From the NCBI GenBank assembly GCA_019670725.1, contig AP024629.1:2976001-3040000 (forward strand): a stretch of DNA of 64,000 nt, written 5' to 3'. Below the pieces are notes generated by a model. It ran no database searches. It was not told the DNA's origin and saw only the letters and a list, made by a program, of their open reading frames with translations. Position numbers and translations under genes: made by a program. Positions 25,683 to 34,255 of the stretch are shown in pieces; positions within the stretch are counted from its first letter, which is position 1; each line of letters starts with the position of its first letter. Source of the stretch: Alphaproteobacteria bacterium SO-S41. Its GTDB lineage: Bacteria; Pseudomonadota; Alphaproteobacteria; Micropepsales; Micropepsaceae.

Positions 25683-26195
25683 TCAGTGCGCCGTGCGCTT
25701 GTAGGTTTCCTCGGTGCTCAGCGTCGAGCCGCCCGGTGCGACGATCTCGCTGCGCGCCGTGTAGGCGTCGGCACCGCTAAAGACATAGGTCGTGATCATC
25801 TTGCTATCGAGGCCGGTGTCGAGAACTTTGACCGTCTCGCTATAGCCGTCTCCCGCGAGGTCGGCGGCGCCGTAGACGGGGCGGCTGTCGCCGTCGGCGC
25901 GGAAGGTCCAGATGCCTTTACGGACCTCGTCCCACCCGAACAGGATGACCATCTCGGTATGGATGCCGCCGACACCGCCCACGGTCGTCGCCGTGCCGCG
26001 GATGAGGCCGAGCGGCGCGTCCCATTCATAGCTGTAGGTGGTGACGAACTGATCGGGCGCGGGCGGCACGACCGGTTCCCACGTTCCGCCGCAGATGCGG
26101 TCGCAAAGCGTCTTGAGCGCGGCGGGCTGTTCCGCCGCCTCGGCCGGCACGGCGGCGAGCCAGACGAGCGCGGCGAGCGCGAGCAGGCGTTTCAT
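25683..26195 (-). CDS. Secreted protein, tandem paralog 3 of 4 (CxxxC type)
   Basis: 170-residue exported protein with signal peptide ending P-A-E-A-A-E. Mature start is L-K-T-L-C-D-R-I-C-G-G-T-W-E-P, followed by P-D-Q-F-V-T-T-Y-S-Y-E-W-D, E-M-V-I-L-F-G, D-G-Y-S-E-T and T-T-Y-V-F-S-G-A-D-A-Y, ending T-Y-K-R-T. It has the same segments in the same order as paralog 4 and shares P-D-Q-F-V-x-T-Y with paralog 2. GAGGACC precedes the ATG. The two cysteines probably form a short-loop disulfide in the periplasm. Function unknown. Confidence 0.78.
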   Translation of the reverse strand: MKRLLALAALVWLAAVPAEAAEQPAALKTLCDRICGGTWEPVVPPAPDQFVTTYSYEWDAPLGLIRGTATTVGGVGGIHTEMVILFGWDEVRKGIWTFRADGDSRPVYGAADLAGDGYSETVKVLDTGLDSKMITTYVFSGADAYTARSEIVAPGGSTLSTEETYKRTAH

Positions 26196-26206
26196 GGCGG
26201 TCCTCT

Positions 26207-26740
26207 TCAGCGCGACTTGCGGACGTAGCTTTCCTCGCCCGAGGACGGCGTGCTGCCCGGGCTGGAGATTTCGGTGCGGACGATCATCTCGTCCGCGGTC
26301 GGGAAGCGATAGGTCGTGACGACGGTGTGCTCGGCATTGTCGGCGCGGGCCGGCCAGATGACGATCTGGCGATAGCCGTCGGCGAGCACCTCGACTGTGC
26401 CGTCGAGGGGCGGGTTGTCGTCGACCTCGAGATGCACGGTCAGCGCATCGGCGGCGGGGTCGTAGCCATAGGTGACTTTGGTTTCGCGGTGGACGCCGGC
26501 GAAGCCGCCGGTGGTCTGGACCGTGCCGCTGACGACGCCCGGCTGGGCGTTCCAGTGATACGCGTAGGTGATGACGAACTGGTCGGGCACCGGCGGGGTG
26601 GCGGCCGACCACGTGCCGTCGCACACGAAGTCGCAGATCGGCGACAACGGGTTGCCGACCGAAGGCCATGACGCGGCGCCGGCGGCGCTGGTCAGCGCAC
26701 CGGCGATCATGAAGGCGGCAAGGCGCGCGGCGGCGATCAT
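26207..26740 (-). CDS. Secreted protein, tandem paralog 2 of 4 (CxxxC type)
   Basis: 177-residue exported protein with signal peptide ending A-A-G-A-A-S. Mature start contains I-C-D-F-V-C-D-G-T-W, then V-P-D-Q-F-V-I-T-Y-A-Y-H-W-N, G-G-F-A-G-V-H-R-E-T-K-V-T-Y-G, D-G-T-V-E-V-L-A-D-G-Y-R-Q-I, V-T-T-Y-R-F, and ends E-E-S-Y-V-R-K-S-R. The order of motifs matches its neighbours. Its ATG overlaps the stop of paralog 1 (ATGA), so translation is coupled. Function unknown. Confidence 0.78.
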   Translation of the reverse strand: MIAAARLAAFMIAGALTSAAGAASWPSVGNPLSPICDFVCDGTWSAATPPVPDQFVITYAYHWNAQPGVVSGTVQTTGGFAGVHRETKVTYGYDPAADALTVHLEVDDNPPLDGTVEVLADGYRQIVIWPARADNAEHTVVTTYRFPTADEMIVRTEISSPGSTPSSGEESYVRKSR

Positions 26741-27249
26741 GGCTTTACCCGTTTGTAGGTCACGTCGTTGACGGTGTTGTTGTACTGCTGACCGCTCTCG
26801 GCCTGCACCTCGTTCATCGTGTCCGGGGCCGGAAAGGTGATGATGGTCACCGCGACGAGATCGGGCTTGCCGGGGACGAGGCCGATGATGCGCAGGCCTT
26901 CGGGTTCGATCGTCACGCTCGATTCCAGCCGGCCGAGGCCGGGCTGATCGACGATTAACCAGAGCGCGCCGGCGGCGTCGGCGCGATAGGACACGGCGAC
27001 GGCCGTGTCGGCGCCGCCGCCCTCCCACCCCGTCGAGATCTTTTCGCCGCGGATCTCGCCGGACGCTTCGTCCCAGGCGAGCCGCAGCTTCATCTGGGGC
27101 GACTCGCGAGAGGGTACTTCGGGACCCCAATCGCCGCAGACCAGCGAACACACGGCCTCAAGCGACTGGACCGGCGGCGGTGGGATATCGGCCTGTGCCG
27201 TGGTTGCGAGCACCGCCGCGGCGAGACCGGTGAGGAAAGTGACGCGCAT
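26737..27249 (-). CDS. Secreted protein, tandem paralog 1 of 4 (CxxxC type)
   Basis: 170-residue exported protein, first of the array, with signal peptide ending T-A-Q-A-D. The mature start has L-E-A-V-C-S-L-V-C-G-D-W, followed by a more divergent middle (L-A-W-D-E-A-S-G-E-I-R-G-E), I-E-P-E-G-L-R-I-I and I-I-T-F-P-A-P-D-T-M-N-E, ending V-T-Y-K-R-V-K-P. It keeps the C-x3-C and terminal T/S-Y-x-R signatures of the other three, but lacks the T-Y-x-Y-x-W-D motif in exact form. Divergent from the CoA-transferase gene with a 58-base gap that must contain the promoter. Confidence 0.72.
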   Translation of the reverse strand: MRVTFLTGLAAAVLATTAQADIPPPPVQSLEAVCSLVCGDWGPEVPSRESPQMKLRLAWDEASGEIRGEKISTGWEGGGADTAVAVSYRADAAGALWLIVDQPGLGRLESSVTIEPEGLRIIGLVPGKPDLVAVTIITFPAPDTMNEVQAESGQQYNNTVNDVTYKRVKP

Positions 27250-27307
27250 CGCCTGCCCTTTGAAGGACCCCGCCCGCTTGCTAAGCACACGCCCGCAGGA
27301 GAGTCCC

Positions 27308-28519
27308 ATGTTGAACGTCCATACGGCCGGTGCGTTGACCGGCATTCGCGTGATCGATTTGTCGCGGGTCCTCGGCGGACCCTATGCGACCCAGGTACTG
27401 GGCGATCATGGCGCGGATGTGGTCAAGGTCGAGCCGCCCGGCGGCGACGAGACCCGCGAATGGGGCCCGCCCTTCCGCGACGATGACGGCGCGCGGGGGC
27501 CGAGCGCCTATTATCTCAACGTGAACCGCAACAAGCGCGGCATCGCGCTGGACCTGCGCAAGGCCGACGGGCGCGCGGCGCTGCTGCGCCTGCTGGAAGA
27601 CGCCGACGTGCTGGTCGAAAACTTCAAGGCGGGCACGCTGGAGAAATGGGATCTGGGCTTCGAGGCAGTGCTGGCGCCGATGTTCCCGCGCCTCGTCCAT
27701 TGCCGCATCTCGGGCTTCGGCAGCGAGGGGCCGTATGGCGGCTTCCCCGGCTATGACGCCGTGGTGCAGACGATGACGGGACTCTCCAGCGTCACGGGCT
27801 CGCCGGCGAGTGGGCCGGTGAAGATGGGGACGCCGGTGATCGATATCGCGAGCGGCCTCAACGCGGTGATCGGAATCCTGCTGGCGCTGCGCGAGCGCGA
27901 GCGGACCGGCAAGGGCCAGTCGGTGGAGGTCGCGCTCTACGATGTCGGCCTGTCGCTGCTGCATCCCCATTCCGCGAACTGGCTGTGGGGCCATAAGATG
28001 CCGTCGCTGATCGGCAATGCGCATCCCAATGTCGTGCCCTACGATCTCTTCCAGACGGCGACGCGGCCGGTGTTCCTGGGCGTCGGCAATGACGGGCAGG
28101 TGAAGAAGGCGTTCGCAGTGCTGGGCATTCCGGAATTGTGGGACGATGCGCGCTTCAACACGATGGCGGCGCGCAATGCGAACCGGGTGGAGCTGACGGC
28201 GATCCTCGCGCCGATCTTCGCGCGGCATGACGGCGTGCAACTGGCGCAGACGCTGCTGGAGGCGGGCGTCCCGGCCGGGCCGCTCAACAATGTGCAGGAG
28301 GCGCTGGACGATCCACAGACCGCGGCGCGCGAGATGCGGATCGAGACCGCGGGCTACAAGGGCATGGGCAGCCCGATCAAGCTGTCGGAGACGCCGCCCT
28401 CGCTGCGCCGCCTGCCGCCGGATTTCGGGCACGACACGGACGGGGTGTTGAGCGAAGCTGGCTTCAGCGAAAGCGACATCAAGCAGTTGCGCGAGGGCGG
28501 CGCGATCCCCGAGAAGTGA
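27308..28519 (+). CDS. CaiB/BaiF-type (family III) CoA-transferase
   Basis: 403-residue family III CoA-transferase, moving CoA between acyl groups without a covalent carbonate phase step. Typical motifs: V-I-D-L-S-R-V-L-G-G-P-Y-A-T-Q-V-L-G-D-H-G-A-D-V-V-K-V-E at residues 17-42, Y-Y-L-N-V-N-R-N-K-R-G, catalytic Asp in the F-P-G-Y-D-A-V-V-Q segment (family position about 170), and A-G-V-P-A-G-P-L-N-N. The ATG at 27308 fits the family start; sequence before it is overlap with the divergent gene. It likely activates or recycles an organic acid and is followed 7 bases later by an alpha/beta hydrolase. Confidence 0.92.
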   Translation: MLNVHTAGALTGIRVIDLSRVLGGPYATQVLGDHGADVVKVEPPGGDETREWGPPFRDDDGARGPSAYYLNVNRNKRGIALDLRKADGRAALLRLLEDADVLVENFKAGTLEKWDLGFEAVLAPMFPRLVHCRISGFGSEGPYGGFPGYDAVVQTMTGLSSVTGSPASGPVKMGTPVIDIASGLNAVIGILLALRERERTGKGQSVEVALYDVGLSLLHPHSANWLWGHKMPSLIGNAHPNVVPYDLFQTATRPVFLGVGNDGQVKKAFAVLGIPELWDDARFNTMAARNANRVELTAILAPIFARHDGVQLAQTLLEAGVPAGPLNNVQEALDDPQTAAREMRIETAGYKGMGSPIKLSETPPSLRRLPPDFGHDTDGVLSEAGFSESDIKQLREGGAIPEK

Positions 28520-28526
28520 GGACGCG

Positions 28527-29288
28527 ATGAAGACGTTCACGTCGGTCGATGGCATCGAGATCGCATGGTACGAATGGGGTTACGACACCTCGCGCCCGCC
28601 GGTCGTGCTGCATCACGGCTTCGCCGCCAGCGCCGCGGCCAATTGGGAAGCGCCGGCGGTCGTCGCCGAACTCGTGACTGCCGGGCGCAAGGTCTATGCG
28701 CTGGACGCGCGCGGGCATGGCCGCTCCGGCAAGCCGCACGACAAGGCGTTCTACGGCGAGACCAAGATGTCGCGCGATCTGTCGCAGTTCCTGGACGTGA
28801 TCGGCGCGCCGCAGGTCGACCTCGCCGGCTATTCGATGGGCGGGATCGTGGTGCTGATCAACGCGACGACCGAGCGGCGCATCCGCCGCCTGATCGCGGG
28901 CGGGATCGGCGGCGGCGTGGTGATGTTCGGCGGGGTCGACCAGCGGGCGATCGGGTCGGACCTGCTGGCGGCCGGGCTGCTGGCCGCGGACAAGGCGACG
29001 CTGTTCGGGCCGGTCGCGGCCTTTCGGGCGTTCGCGGAATCGACGGGCGCGGATCTGAAGGCGCTGGCCGCGCAGGCGCAGTCGGTGCATCGCGAGGCGA
29101 TTGCGCTCGGCCAGATCAAGGCGCCGACGCTGATCCTCGCCGGCGACAATGACCCGCTCGCCGCGTGGCCCGACAAACTCGCGGCGGCCATTCCGGACGC
29201 GGTCACAATGGTCATTCCCGGCACGCATCTGGGCGTCGTCGGGACGGCGGCGTTCCGACGGGCGATCGTCGATTTCTTTGCCGTCTAG
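28527..29288 (+). CDS. Alpha/beta hydrolase
   Basis: 253-residue alpha/beta hydrolase. H-H-G-F-A-A-S (oxyanion), D-A-R-G-H-G-R-S, nucleophile Ser103 in G-Y-S-M-G-G, acid in G-D-N-D-P-L-A and His in G-T-H-L-G-V-V. It starts 7 bases after the CoA-transferase stop, so the two are probably cotranscribed; a thioesterase or esterase role in the same acyl pathway is plausible but unproven. Its stop overlaps the convergent GNAT stop. Confidence 0.87.
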   Translation: MKTFTSVDGIEIAWYEWGYDTSRPPVVLHHGFAASAAANWEAPAVVAELVTAGRKVYALDARGHGRSGKPHDKAFYGETKMSRDLSQFLDVIGAPQVDLAGYSMGGIVVLINATTERRIRRLIAGGIGGGVVMFGGVDQRAIGSDLLAAGLLAADKATLFGPVAAFRAFAESTGADLKALAAQAQSVHREAIALGQIKAPTLILAGDNDPLAAWPDKLAAAIPDAVTMVIPGTHLGVVGTAAFRRAIVDFFAV

Positions 29289-29803
29289 AAAACCTTCTTC
29301 AGCTCGATCAGGTCGAAGTCGCGGCGGGTTTCGCCGGCGGTGGGGCTGAAGGGGAAGTCCTCGCGGTGGCCGGTCTGGAGATAGCCGCGGCGCTCGTACC
29401 AGGCGATCAGCTCCTCGCGCAGGTTGATGACGACCATGGTCATCGCCTTCGACGCCCAGAGGTCGCGCGCCGCCTTCTCGGCCTTCGCCAGCAGCGCCTT
29501 GCCGAGGCCGGCGATCTGCTGCGAGGGCTCGATCGAGAACATGCCGAAATAGGCGTCGTCGCCGTCCTTCTGAATCAGCGCGCAGCCGACCAGCACCTCA
29601 CGGATTTCGGCGAGCACGAAACGGCTGTCGCGGTCGGCGACGAGCGCGGCGATTTCCTTCTCGGTCGTGCGCGGGCCGGTCAGGAGATGGGCTTCGCTCG
29701 CCCAGCCGGTCGCGGCCTCGGGCCCGCGATAGGCGCGTTCGATCAGCGCGGCGACCTTCTCGACATCGTCGCTGGTCGCATAGCGGTAGTACGGCTCCGT
29801 CAT
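29285..29803 (-). CDS. GNAT family N-acetyltransferase
   Basis: 172-residue single-domain acetyltransferase. R-Y-A-T-S-D-D-V-E-K-V-A-A-L at the start, F-S-I-E-P-S-Q-Q-I-A-G-L-G-K-A-L-L acetyl-CoA-binding motif A, and I-A-W-Y-E-R-R-G-Y C-terminal motif. It may acetylate a small amine or peptide; substrate unknown. It is cut off from the MerR gene by a strong terminator. Confidence 0.85.
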   Translation of the reverse strand: MTEPYYRYATSDDVEKVAALIERAYRGPEAATGWASEAHLLTGPRTTEKEIAALVADRDSRFVLAEIREVLVGCALIQKDGDDAYFGMFSIEPSQQIAGLGKALLAKAEKAARDLWASKAMTMVVINLREELIAWYERRGYLQTGHREDFPFSPTAGETRRDFDLIELKKVF

Positions 29804-29821
29804 GGCGCCATCATTCCACAC

Positions 29822-29855
29822 AAACCGGCCCGCGCAAGATGGCGCGGGCCGGTTT
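29822..29855. terminator. Intrinsic terminator after the MerR/TipAS gene
   Basis: AAACCGGCCCGCGC and GCGCGGGCCGGTTT arms with a short loop, ending in a brief T-run on the minus strand just beyond the TipAS-like stop codon, upstream of the GNAT start. Confidence 0.8.
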
Positions 29856-29868
29856 GGTGAGCGCCCGA

Positions 29869-30636
29869 TTAAGACTTTGCGGCCAGCGCCTTCGAGACCG
29901 CCATGGCGAAGGCCCAGACTTCCGGCGAGCCGGGCATCTGGCCCTTGGTCGCGGGGTCGGCCAGCGCCTCCATGTTGAAGCGGGCGGCGGAGGCGTGGAG
30001 ATCGGCGCGGCCAAGGGTGAACTTCTCGACCGCCGCCTTCCAGCGGGCGATCCAGGCCACGGCCTCCGGCGCGGCGGGGTCGCCGTGGCGCAGGCGTTCG
30101 CCGTCGGCGAAGATGGCGGCCCATTCAGCGGCGATCGCCGCCTGGTCGCCCATGTCGAACTTGCGTACCTTCAACTCGGCGCGCTGTTCGGGGGTGTAGT
30201 GTTTGTCGGCGAGCGCCTCGAGTTCGGGCGTCCATTTCATGTCGGTCATGGCGGTCTCTTTCACGAGCTGGGTGAGATCGTCCGCCGACAGGGACGCGCC
30301 GGACGCCAGCCGGGCACGGGCCGTTTTGACGAGCGCAAGGGCAACCCCGAGCTCGTCCTGACGCTGGGCCAGCGCCTGCTCCTGCAAGGCCAGCACGGCG
30401 TCGAGATCGCCGCGAAAGCCGGTGAGCAGGTCGCGGACGCGGGCGAGCGGGAGGCCGAGCCGCTTGAGCGCCAGGATGGCGGTCAGGCGTTCGTCCTCCC
30501 CGCGGCCATAGACGCGCCAGCCATTGGCGGAGCGTTGCGGCCGCAGCAGCCCTTCCCGCTCGTAGACGCGGAGCGCCTTCACCGTCACGCCGAAGCGGGC
30601 GGCGAACTGCGCGGCATTGTCTCCGGGGCGGGCCAT
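29869..30636 (-). CDS. MerR-family regulator with TipAS antibiotic-recognition domain
   Basis: 255-residue regulator. N-terminal MerR helix-turn-helix: F-G-V-T-V-K-A-L-R-V-Y-E-R-E-G-L-L-R-P, W-R-V-Y; a helical linker with Q-R-Q-D-E-L; and a C-terminal TipAS-like domain (about 140-255: Y-T-P-E-Q-R-A-E-L, E-W-A-A-I-F, M-E-A-L-A-D-P). Such proteins bind cationic or peptide antibiotics (thiostrepton, albicidin) and turn on resistance genes. The second ATG (30636) has AAGGA at the right spacing; the first at 30645 is too close to it. The upstream MFS gene, on the same strand with a 75-base gap, is a possible target. Confidence 0.85.
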   Translation of the reverse strand: MARPGDNAAQFAARFGVTVKALRVYEREGLLRPQRSANGWRVYGRGEDERLTAILALKRLGLPLARVRDLLTGFRGDLDAVLALQEQALAQRQDELGVALALVKTARARLASGASLSADDLTQLVKETAMTDMKWTPELEALADKHYTPEQRAELKVRKFDMGDQAAIAAEWAAIFADGERLRHGDPAAPEAVAWIARWKAAVEKFTLGRADLHASAARFNMEALADPATKGQMPGSPEVWAFAMAVSKALAAKS

Positions 30637-30710
30637 CGTCGTCATCCTTCGCGTCCCTGTCGGTGGGACGCGCGAGGTGATGGAGCCGGACCCTAGGTCC
30701 GGCGCAAGGC

Positions 30711-32099
30711 CTATTCTGCGGCGGCGGTGGCGCGCGCGGCGCGGCGTTCGACCAGGCGGCGGATGCGGGCCTGGCGCTCGCGGGTGATGGGGAATTTCCA
30801 GAGCAGCACGACCGAGGCGAGGAAGAAGGGCCAGGGCACGAGGATGTAGGTGAGCGTCAGGCCCCAGATCGCATCCGGCGTGTTGCTGAGGCTTTTCGCA
30901 TCGAAGCCGAAATAGGAGAGGATCATCAGCGCGAGGAAACCGCCGATCGCGTCGGCGAACTTGCTGCCCATGTTCCAGAAGGCGACGAGCAAGCCGGCGC
31001 GCGACCGGCGGGCGCGGAGTTCGTCGAGGTCGATCACGTCGCCGGCGATGGAGAGGCCGAGCGTCGCCGCGGCGCCGCCGCCGAGGCCGGCGAGCAGCAT
31101 GATGACGCAGGCGAGACCGACATTGCCCTGAGGTACGATCAGCAGGAAGGCGAAGGCCGCGAGCGAGGAAAGCACCGCGACGATGAGCGCATTGTGCTTG
31201 GAGAAGCGGTTGCCGAGCGCGACCCACACGGGGACGCCGAAGACCGCCGCGAGGAGGTAGACGAGAACCGGCAGGCCGGCCGAGACGCCGAGGCCGAGCG
31301 CGAAGACGAAGAACCAGATGATGACGGTCGAGTTGATCGCCGCGCCAATGCGGCCGATCGTCGTCGCGATCAGGATCCGCATGAAGGGCCCGTTTTTCGC
31401 CGCCAGCTTCATGCCCGCGAGCCATGAGAGTTCCGCGCCTGCATGCCGCGGCTGCCGGTCCGGCACGAAGCGCCAGATGAGCAGGGCGCTGAGCGGAAGA
31501 AGGATGATCACCCACATTCCAAGGCCGTTCATGACCGGCGTCAGGCCACCCGGCTTCCCCGGCTCGCCGCCGGTGATCACGGGCGCGAGCGTGGCGATCA
31601 GAATGCCGATAAAAGCGAAGAAGGTCCGCCAGCCCGTGACGCGCGTGCGCTCGTGGTAGTCGCCAGAGATCTCCGCGCCCCAGGCGCCGTAGGGGATCTG
31701 AACCATCGTCCAGCCGAGATAGAAGACGACGAGCCAGCCCAGCATGTAGCCCGCGCTGACGCCAGGCACCGCGAAGAAGAGCATGTAGGTGCCGAGCATC
31801 ATCACAGGCACGCCGAGCACGACCCAGCCCTTTCGTCGCCCGATCGACCAGGCGCCGGAGCGGTCGGAGGCCATGCCGATGGCGGGATCGATCAGAAAGT
31901 CGGCGAGGCGCGCGATCAGCAGCACCCAGGCCATCGCCTGAAGCCCGACGCCGAGATCGGCGTAGAAGGCGGTGAGATAGATCACCAGCGGCAGGTCGGC
32001 GATTGCCAGCGGCAGCGCGATCTGGCCATAGGCGGCGAGCATGCGCGGTTTCAGGCGCGAGGCCGCAAGGCTCTCACTGGCCGGCGATACGGCGGTCAT
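30711..32099 (-). CDS. MFS transporter, GPH (glycoside-pentoside-hexuronide) cation-symporter type
   Basis: 462-residue membrane protein with 12 predicted helices. N-terminal region L-P-L-A-I-A-D-L-P-L-V-I-Y, the loop A-D-F-L-I-D-P-A-I-G-M-A-S-D-R (GPH/MFS_2 signature D-P), I-G-R-R-K, and a central A-A-A-T-L-G-L-S-I-A-G-D-V-I-D-L-D-E characterise the GPH family. Substrates of relatives are sugars, but many alphaproteobacterial members are of unknown specificity. A regulator gene (MerR/TipAS) lies downstream; a divergent secreted protein gene lies upstream. Confidence 0.87.
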   Translation of the reverse strand: MTAVSPASESLAASRLKPRMLAAYGQIALPLAIADLPLVIYLTAFYADLGVGLQAMAWVLLIARLADFLIDPAIGMASDRSGAWSIGRRKGWVVLGVPVMMLGTYMLFFAVPGVSAGYMLGWLVVFYLGWTMVQIPYGAWGAEISGDYHERTRVTGWRTFFAFIGILIATLAPVITGGEPGKPGGLTPVMNGLGMWVIILLPLSALLIWRFVPDRQPRHAGAELSWLAGMKLAAKNGPFMRILIATTIGRIGAAINSTVIIWFFVFALGLGVSAGLPVLVYLLAAVFGVPVWVALGNRFSKHNALIVAVLSSLAAFAFLLIVPQGNVGLACVIMLLAGLGGGAAATLGLSIAGDVIDLDELRARRSRAGLLVAFWNMGSKFADAIGGFLALMILSYFGFDAKSLSNTPDAIWGLTLTYILVPWPFFLASVVLLWKFPITRERQARIRRLVERRAARATAAAE

Positions 32100-32280
32100 G
32101 CGGCGTCTCCCTCGGATTATGCGCGCGGCGTCTGGCGGCCGCGTTGGATGCAAACTCTGCGTGGGGGATCGCGCGAACGCAAGGCGCATGCGACCGCCCG
32201 CCACGTTGCGGCCGATCAAAAGGACGCGCCAGTGTCATACGCCACGGCGTATCGCCGCTCTCCTGCCTGCGAGGCCAGCC

Positions 32281-33309
32281 ATGCGCTGCTTCGGTGCCCT
32301 TATTTTCGTAGCGTCAACTCTGCTGGCCGTCGCCGCGCCGCCTGCGCGAGCGCAGGAGGTCAGGTGGGATGTCTGGGTGGATACCCAGAACTGCTCCGAC
32401 ACCCGCGCCACCTGGCTGGCAGTCGCGAAGCAGCATCCGGGCTTCGGCTGGTCGCAGATGCCGGGCGCGCCGACCGCCAGCCTCTTCATGGAAGCGATCG
32501 CCAATATGGATGCGCTGCGCATCTCAGGCCCGTTCCAGAACTATTGCTGCAAGTTCGTGCTGTGGCGCGACAACGCCTCCGGCATACAGGCGCTGGTGCG
32601 CGAGAACGATGTCGGTGGCATCGGCTGGGTGCCGGACTCGGTGCCGATGTGCGCGGAGACCGCGATCCTGCAGTCCGGTATCGCGGACCCCATAGGGGCA
32701 CTGGATCTGCCGCTGGGATCGGTGCCGGGGGCGAGCGTGGTCGTCACCAGCGGGGGCATTGTTCCCGCCGGCACGGCTGCGATCAGCATTCCCACCAACC
32801 CGCCGACCGTGGTGGCGCCCTCGGCGAGCCCTGAGGTCGCGGATACGATCGGCGACATCACCGGCGAGACCGGCGGGCCGCAGCCACCGGAGGGCGGACC
32901 GCTGCCCGCCGGGGTGATGGCGCGGGTCCAGGGGACGTTCACGTTGACCTGCACGCGGGTCGATATGGCGGGCTGGACCGCGCAGGGCGCGATGACGCTG
33001 GATATGCCGGACAACAACGGCGCCATCGGGCAAGGCAAAGTCTCGCTCGACGGGGGCGAGTTGGGGCAGCTCGAGTTTACGATGCAGACCCAGGCGATCG
33101 CCGGCGATATCGGCGCGCTCGGCGTCGTCGAGGACCCGGGCCGCGGGGTCAGCCGCGTCGAAATCCAGGCGATCGGCAAGTTCGGCGGCGCGCCGTCAGG
33201 CGTCACGCCTGCGAGCGGCGAGATCAAGGTCAGCATCGGCATGAAGTCGCGCTTCGCCAATGGCCGGACGCCCGGCGACGGCAGCTGCACCGGCACGTTC
33301 GCGACATGA
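32281..33309 (+). CDS. Secreted two-domain hypothetical protein
   Basis: 342-residue exported protein. Signal peptide M-R-C-F-G-A-L-I-F ... P-A-R-A-Q. First domain (about 25-145) is rich in Trp/Cys (D-T-Q-N-C-S-D-T-R, Q-N-Y-C-C-K-F, V-P-M-C-A-E-T); then a Pro/Thr/Ala linker (about 150-220: P-T-N-P-P-T-V, Q-P-P-E-G-G-P); then a beta-rich C-terminal domain (about 220-342) with F-T-L-T-C-T-R-V-D-M-A-G-W and a final G-S-C-T-G-T-F. No family recognised. It precedes a MipA-type outer membrane gene, with a 110-base gap. Confidence 0.7.
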   Translation: MRCFGALIFVASTLLAVAAPPARAQEVRWDVWVDTQNCSDTRATWLAVAKQHPGFGWSQMPGAPTASLFMEAIANMDALRISGPFQNYCCKFVLWRDNASGIQALVRENDVGGIGWVPDSVPMCAETAILQSGIADPIGALDLPLGSVPGASVVVTSGGIVPAGTAAISIPTNPPTVVAPSASPEVADTIGDITGETGGPQPPEGGPLPAGVMARVQGTFTLTCTRVDMAGWTAQGAMTLDMPDNNGAIGQGKVSLDGGELGQLEFTMQTQAIAGDIGALGVVEDPGRGVSRVEIQAIGKFGGAPSGVTPASGEIKVSIGMKSRFANGRTPGDGSCTGTFAT

Positions 33310-33418
33310 AAATTCCATGGCACCAAACGCGAACTTGCGCGTTTGTGACGAGTTATGTTGACACCGCCTGCCAAGACGGTAGGTGACAGAACCCCCGCCC
33401 GCCGTCGAAGGACCACTC

Positions 33419-34189
33419 ATGAAAACCACCCTCGCCTGCCTCGCCGCCGCTGCCGCCCTCGTCGCGACCGCCGATGCGAAGCCTCAGCCGGTGTGGGAAA
33501 TCGGGCTAGGTGCCTTCGCGACCTATTCGCCGGCTTATTACGGCTCGAGTGAGAGCACATTCGGCGGTTTCCCGGTCGTCTATTTCAGCTATCGCGGCGA
33601 GGATTTCTCGATCCTGTCCAACGGCCTCTATGACGTTGCGGCATCCAGCGAGAAGCGCTTCGACTTCGGCCTTTCGGTCGATATCGGCGGCAATGTCGAT
33701 AGTGAAGACCGACTGTTTCTGGGCGACATCGACTATGTCGGTGAAGTCGGCCCCAAGATCACGGTGGCGCTGTTCGCCAACGGCACGAGCCGGTTTGAAG
33801 TGGGCGTTGCCGCGCGCGCGGCATTCGAGCTCGGCGAAGGCTATATCGGCTATGTCATCCAGCCCGAGGTCGCCTATCTGACGACGCTCAGCTCGACCAC
33901 CCGCCTCGGCATTTCAGTCGCGCCGAAGTTCGGGTTCGATGGCTACAACGAGCGCTTTTATGCGACGCCGTTCTTCGCGGCCGACAGCGGCTATATCGGC
34001 ACCGATATCTCGCTGAAGCTGGTCAACGACGTGTCCGACCGGTTCCGGATCAGCGGCGAGGTCAAGGCGATCAGCCTGAGCGGGGCCGAGAACGAAGACA
34101 GCCCACTCTACCAGGAAGACTGGAACTACGCCGTCCGCATCGGCTTCACCTATGCGATCTACCAGTCCGAAGCGATGACCAGCGACTGA
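33419..34189 (+). CDS. MipA/OmpV family outer membrane protein
   Basis: 256-residue beta-barrel protein with a signal peptide (residues about 1-20). Family landmarks: G-A-F-A-T-Y-S-P-A-Y-Y-G-S-S-E, a second-strand F-S-Y-R-G-E-D-F-S-I-L, G-L-S-V-D-I-G-G, and the final amphipathic strand W-N-Y-A-V-R-I-G-F-T-Y-A-I. MipA/OmpV proteins are outer membrane barrels linked in some bacteria to murein synthesis scaffolding or osmotic response; the role here is not established. GAAGGA ribosome binding site. A strong terminator follows. Confidence 0.88.
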   Translation: MKTTLACLAAAAALVATADAKPQPVWEIGLGAFATYSPAYYGSSESTFGGFPVVYFSYRGEDFSILSNGLYDVAASSEKRFDFGLSVDIGGNVDSEDRLFLGDIDYVGEVGPKITVALFANGTSRFEVGVAARAAFELGEGYIGYVIQPEVAYLTTLSSTTRLGISVAPKFGFDGYNERFYATPFFAADSGYIGTDISLKLVNDVSDRFRISGEVKAISLSGAENEDSPLYQEDWNYAVRIGFTYAIYQSEAMTSD

Positions 34190-34214
34190 GACGGGCCATC
34201 CTCGACAGCCTCCC

Positions 34215-34245
34215 AAAACGACGCGCGATGAGCGCGTCGTTTTTC
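34215..34245 (+). terminator. Intrinsic terminator after the MipA/OmpV gene
   Basis: Arms AAAACGACGCGC and GCGCGTCGTTTTT with a five-base loop and a T-rich 3' side, between convergent genes. Confidence 0.85.
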
Positions 34246-34255
34246 TTAGATGTGG

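Noticed and set aside
27005-27307. Long N-terminal extension of the CoA-transferase
   Set aside because: Overlaps the divergent secreted protein gene and reads as low-complexity Ser/Pro sequence; the ATG at 27308 fits the family.
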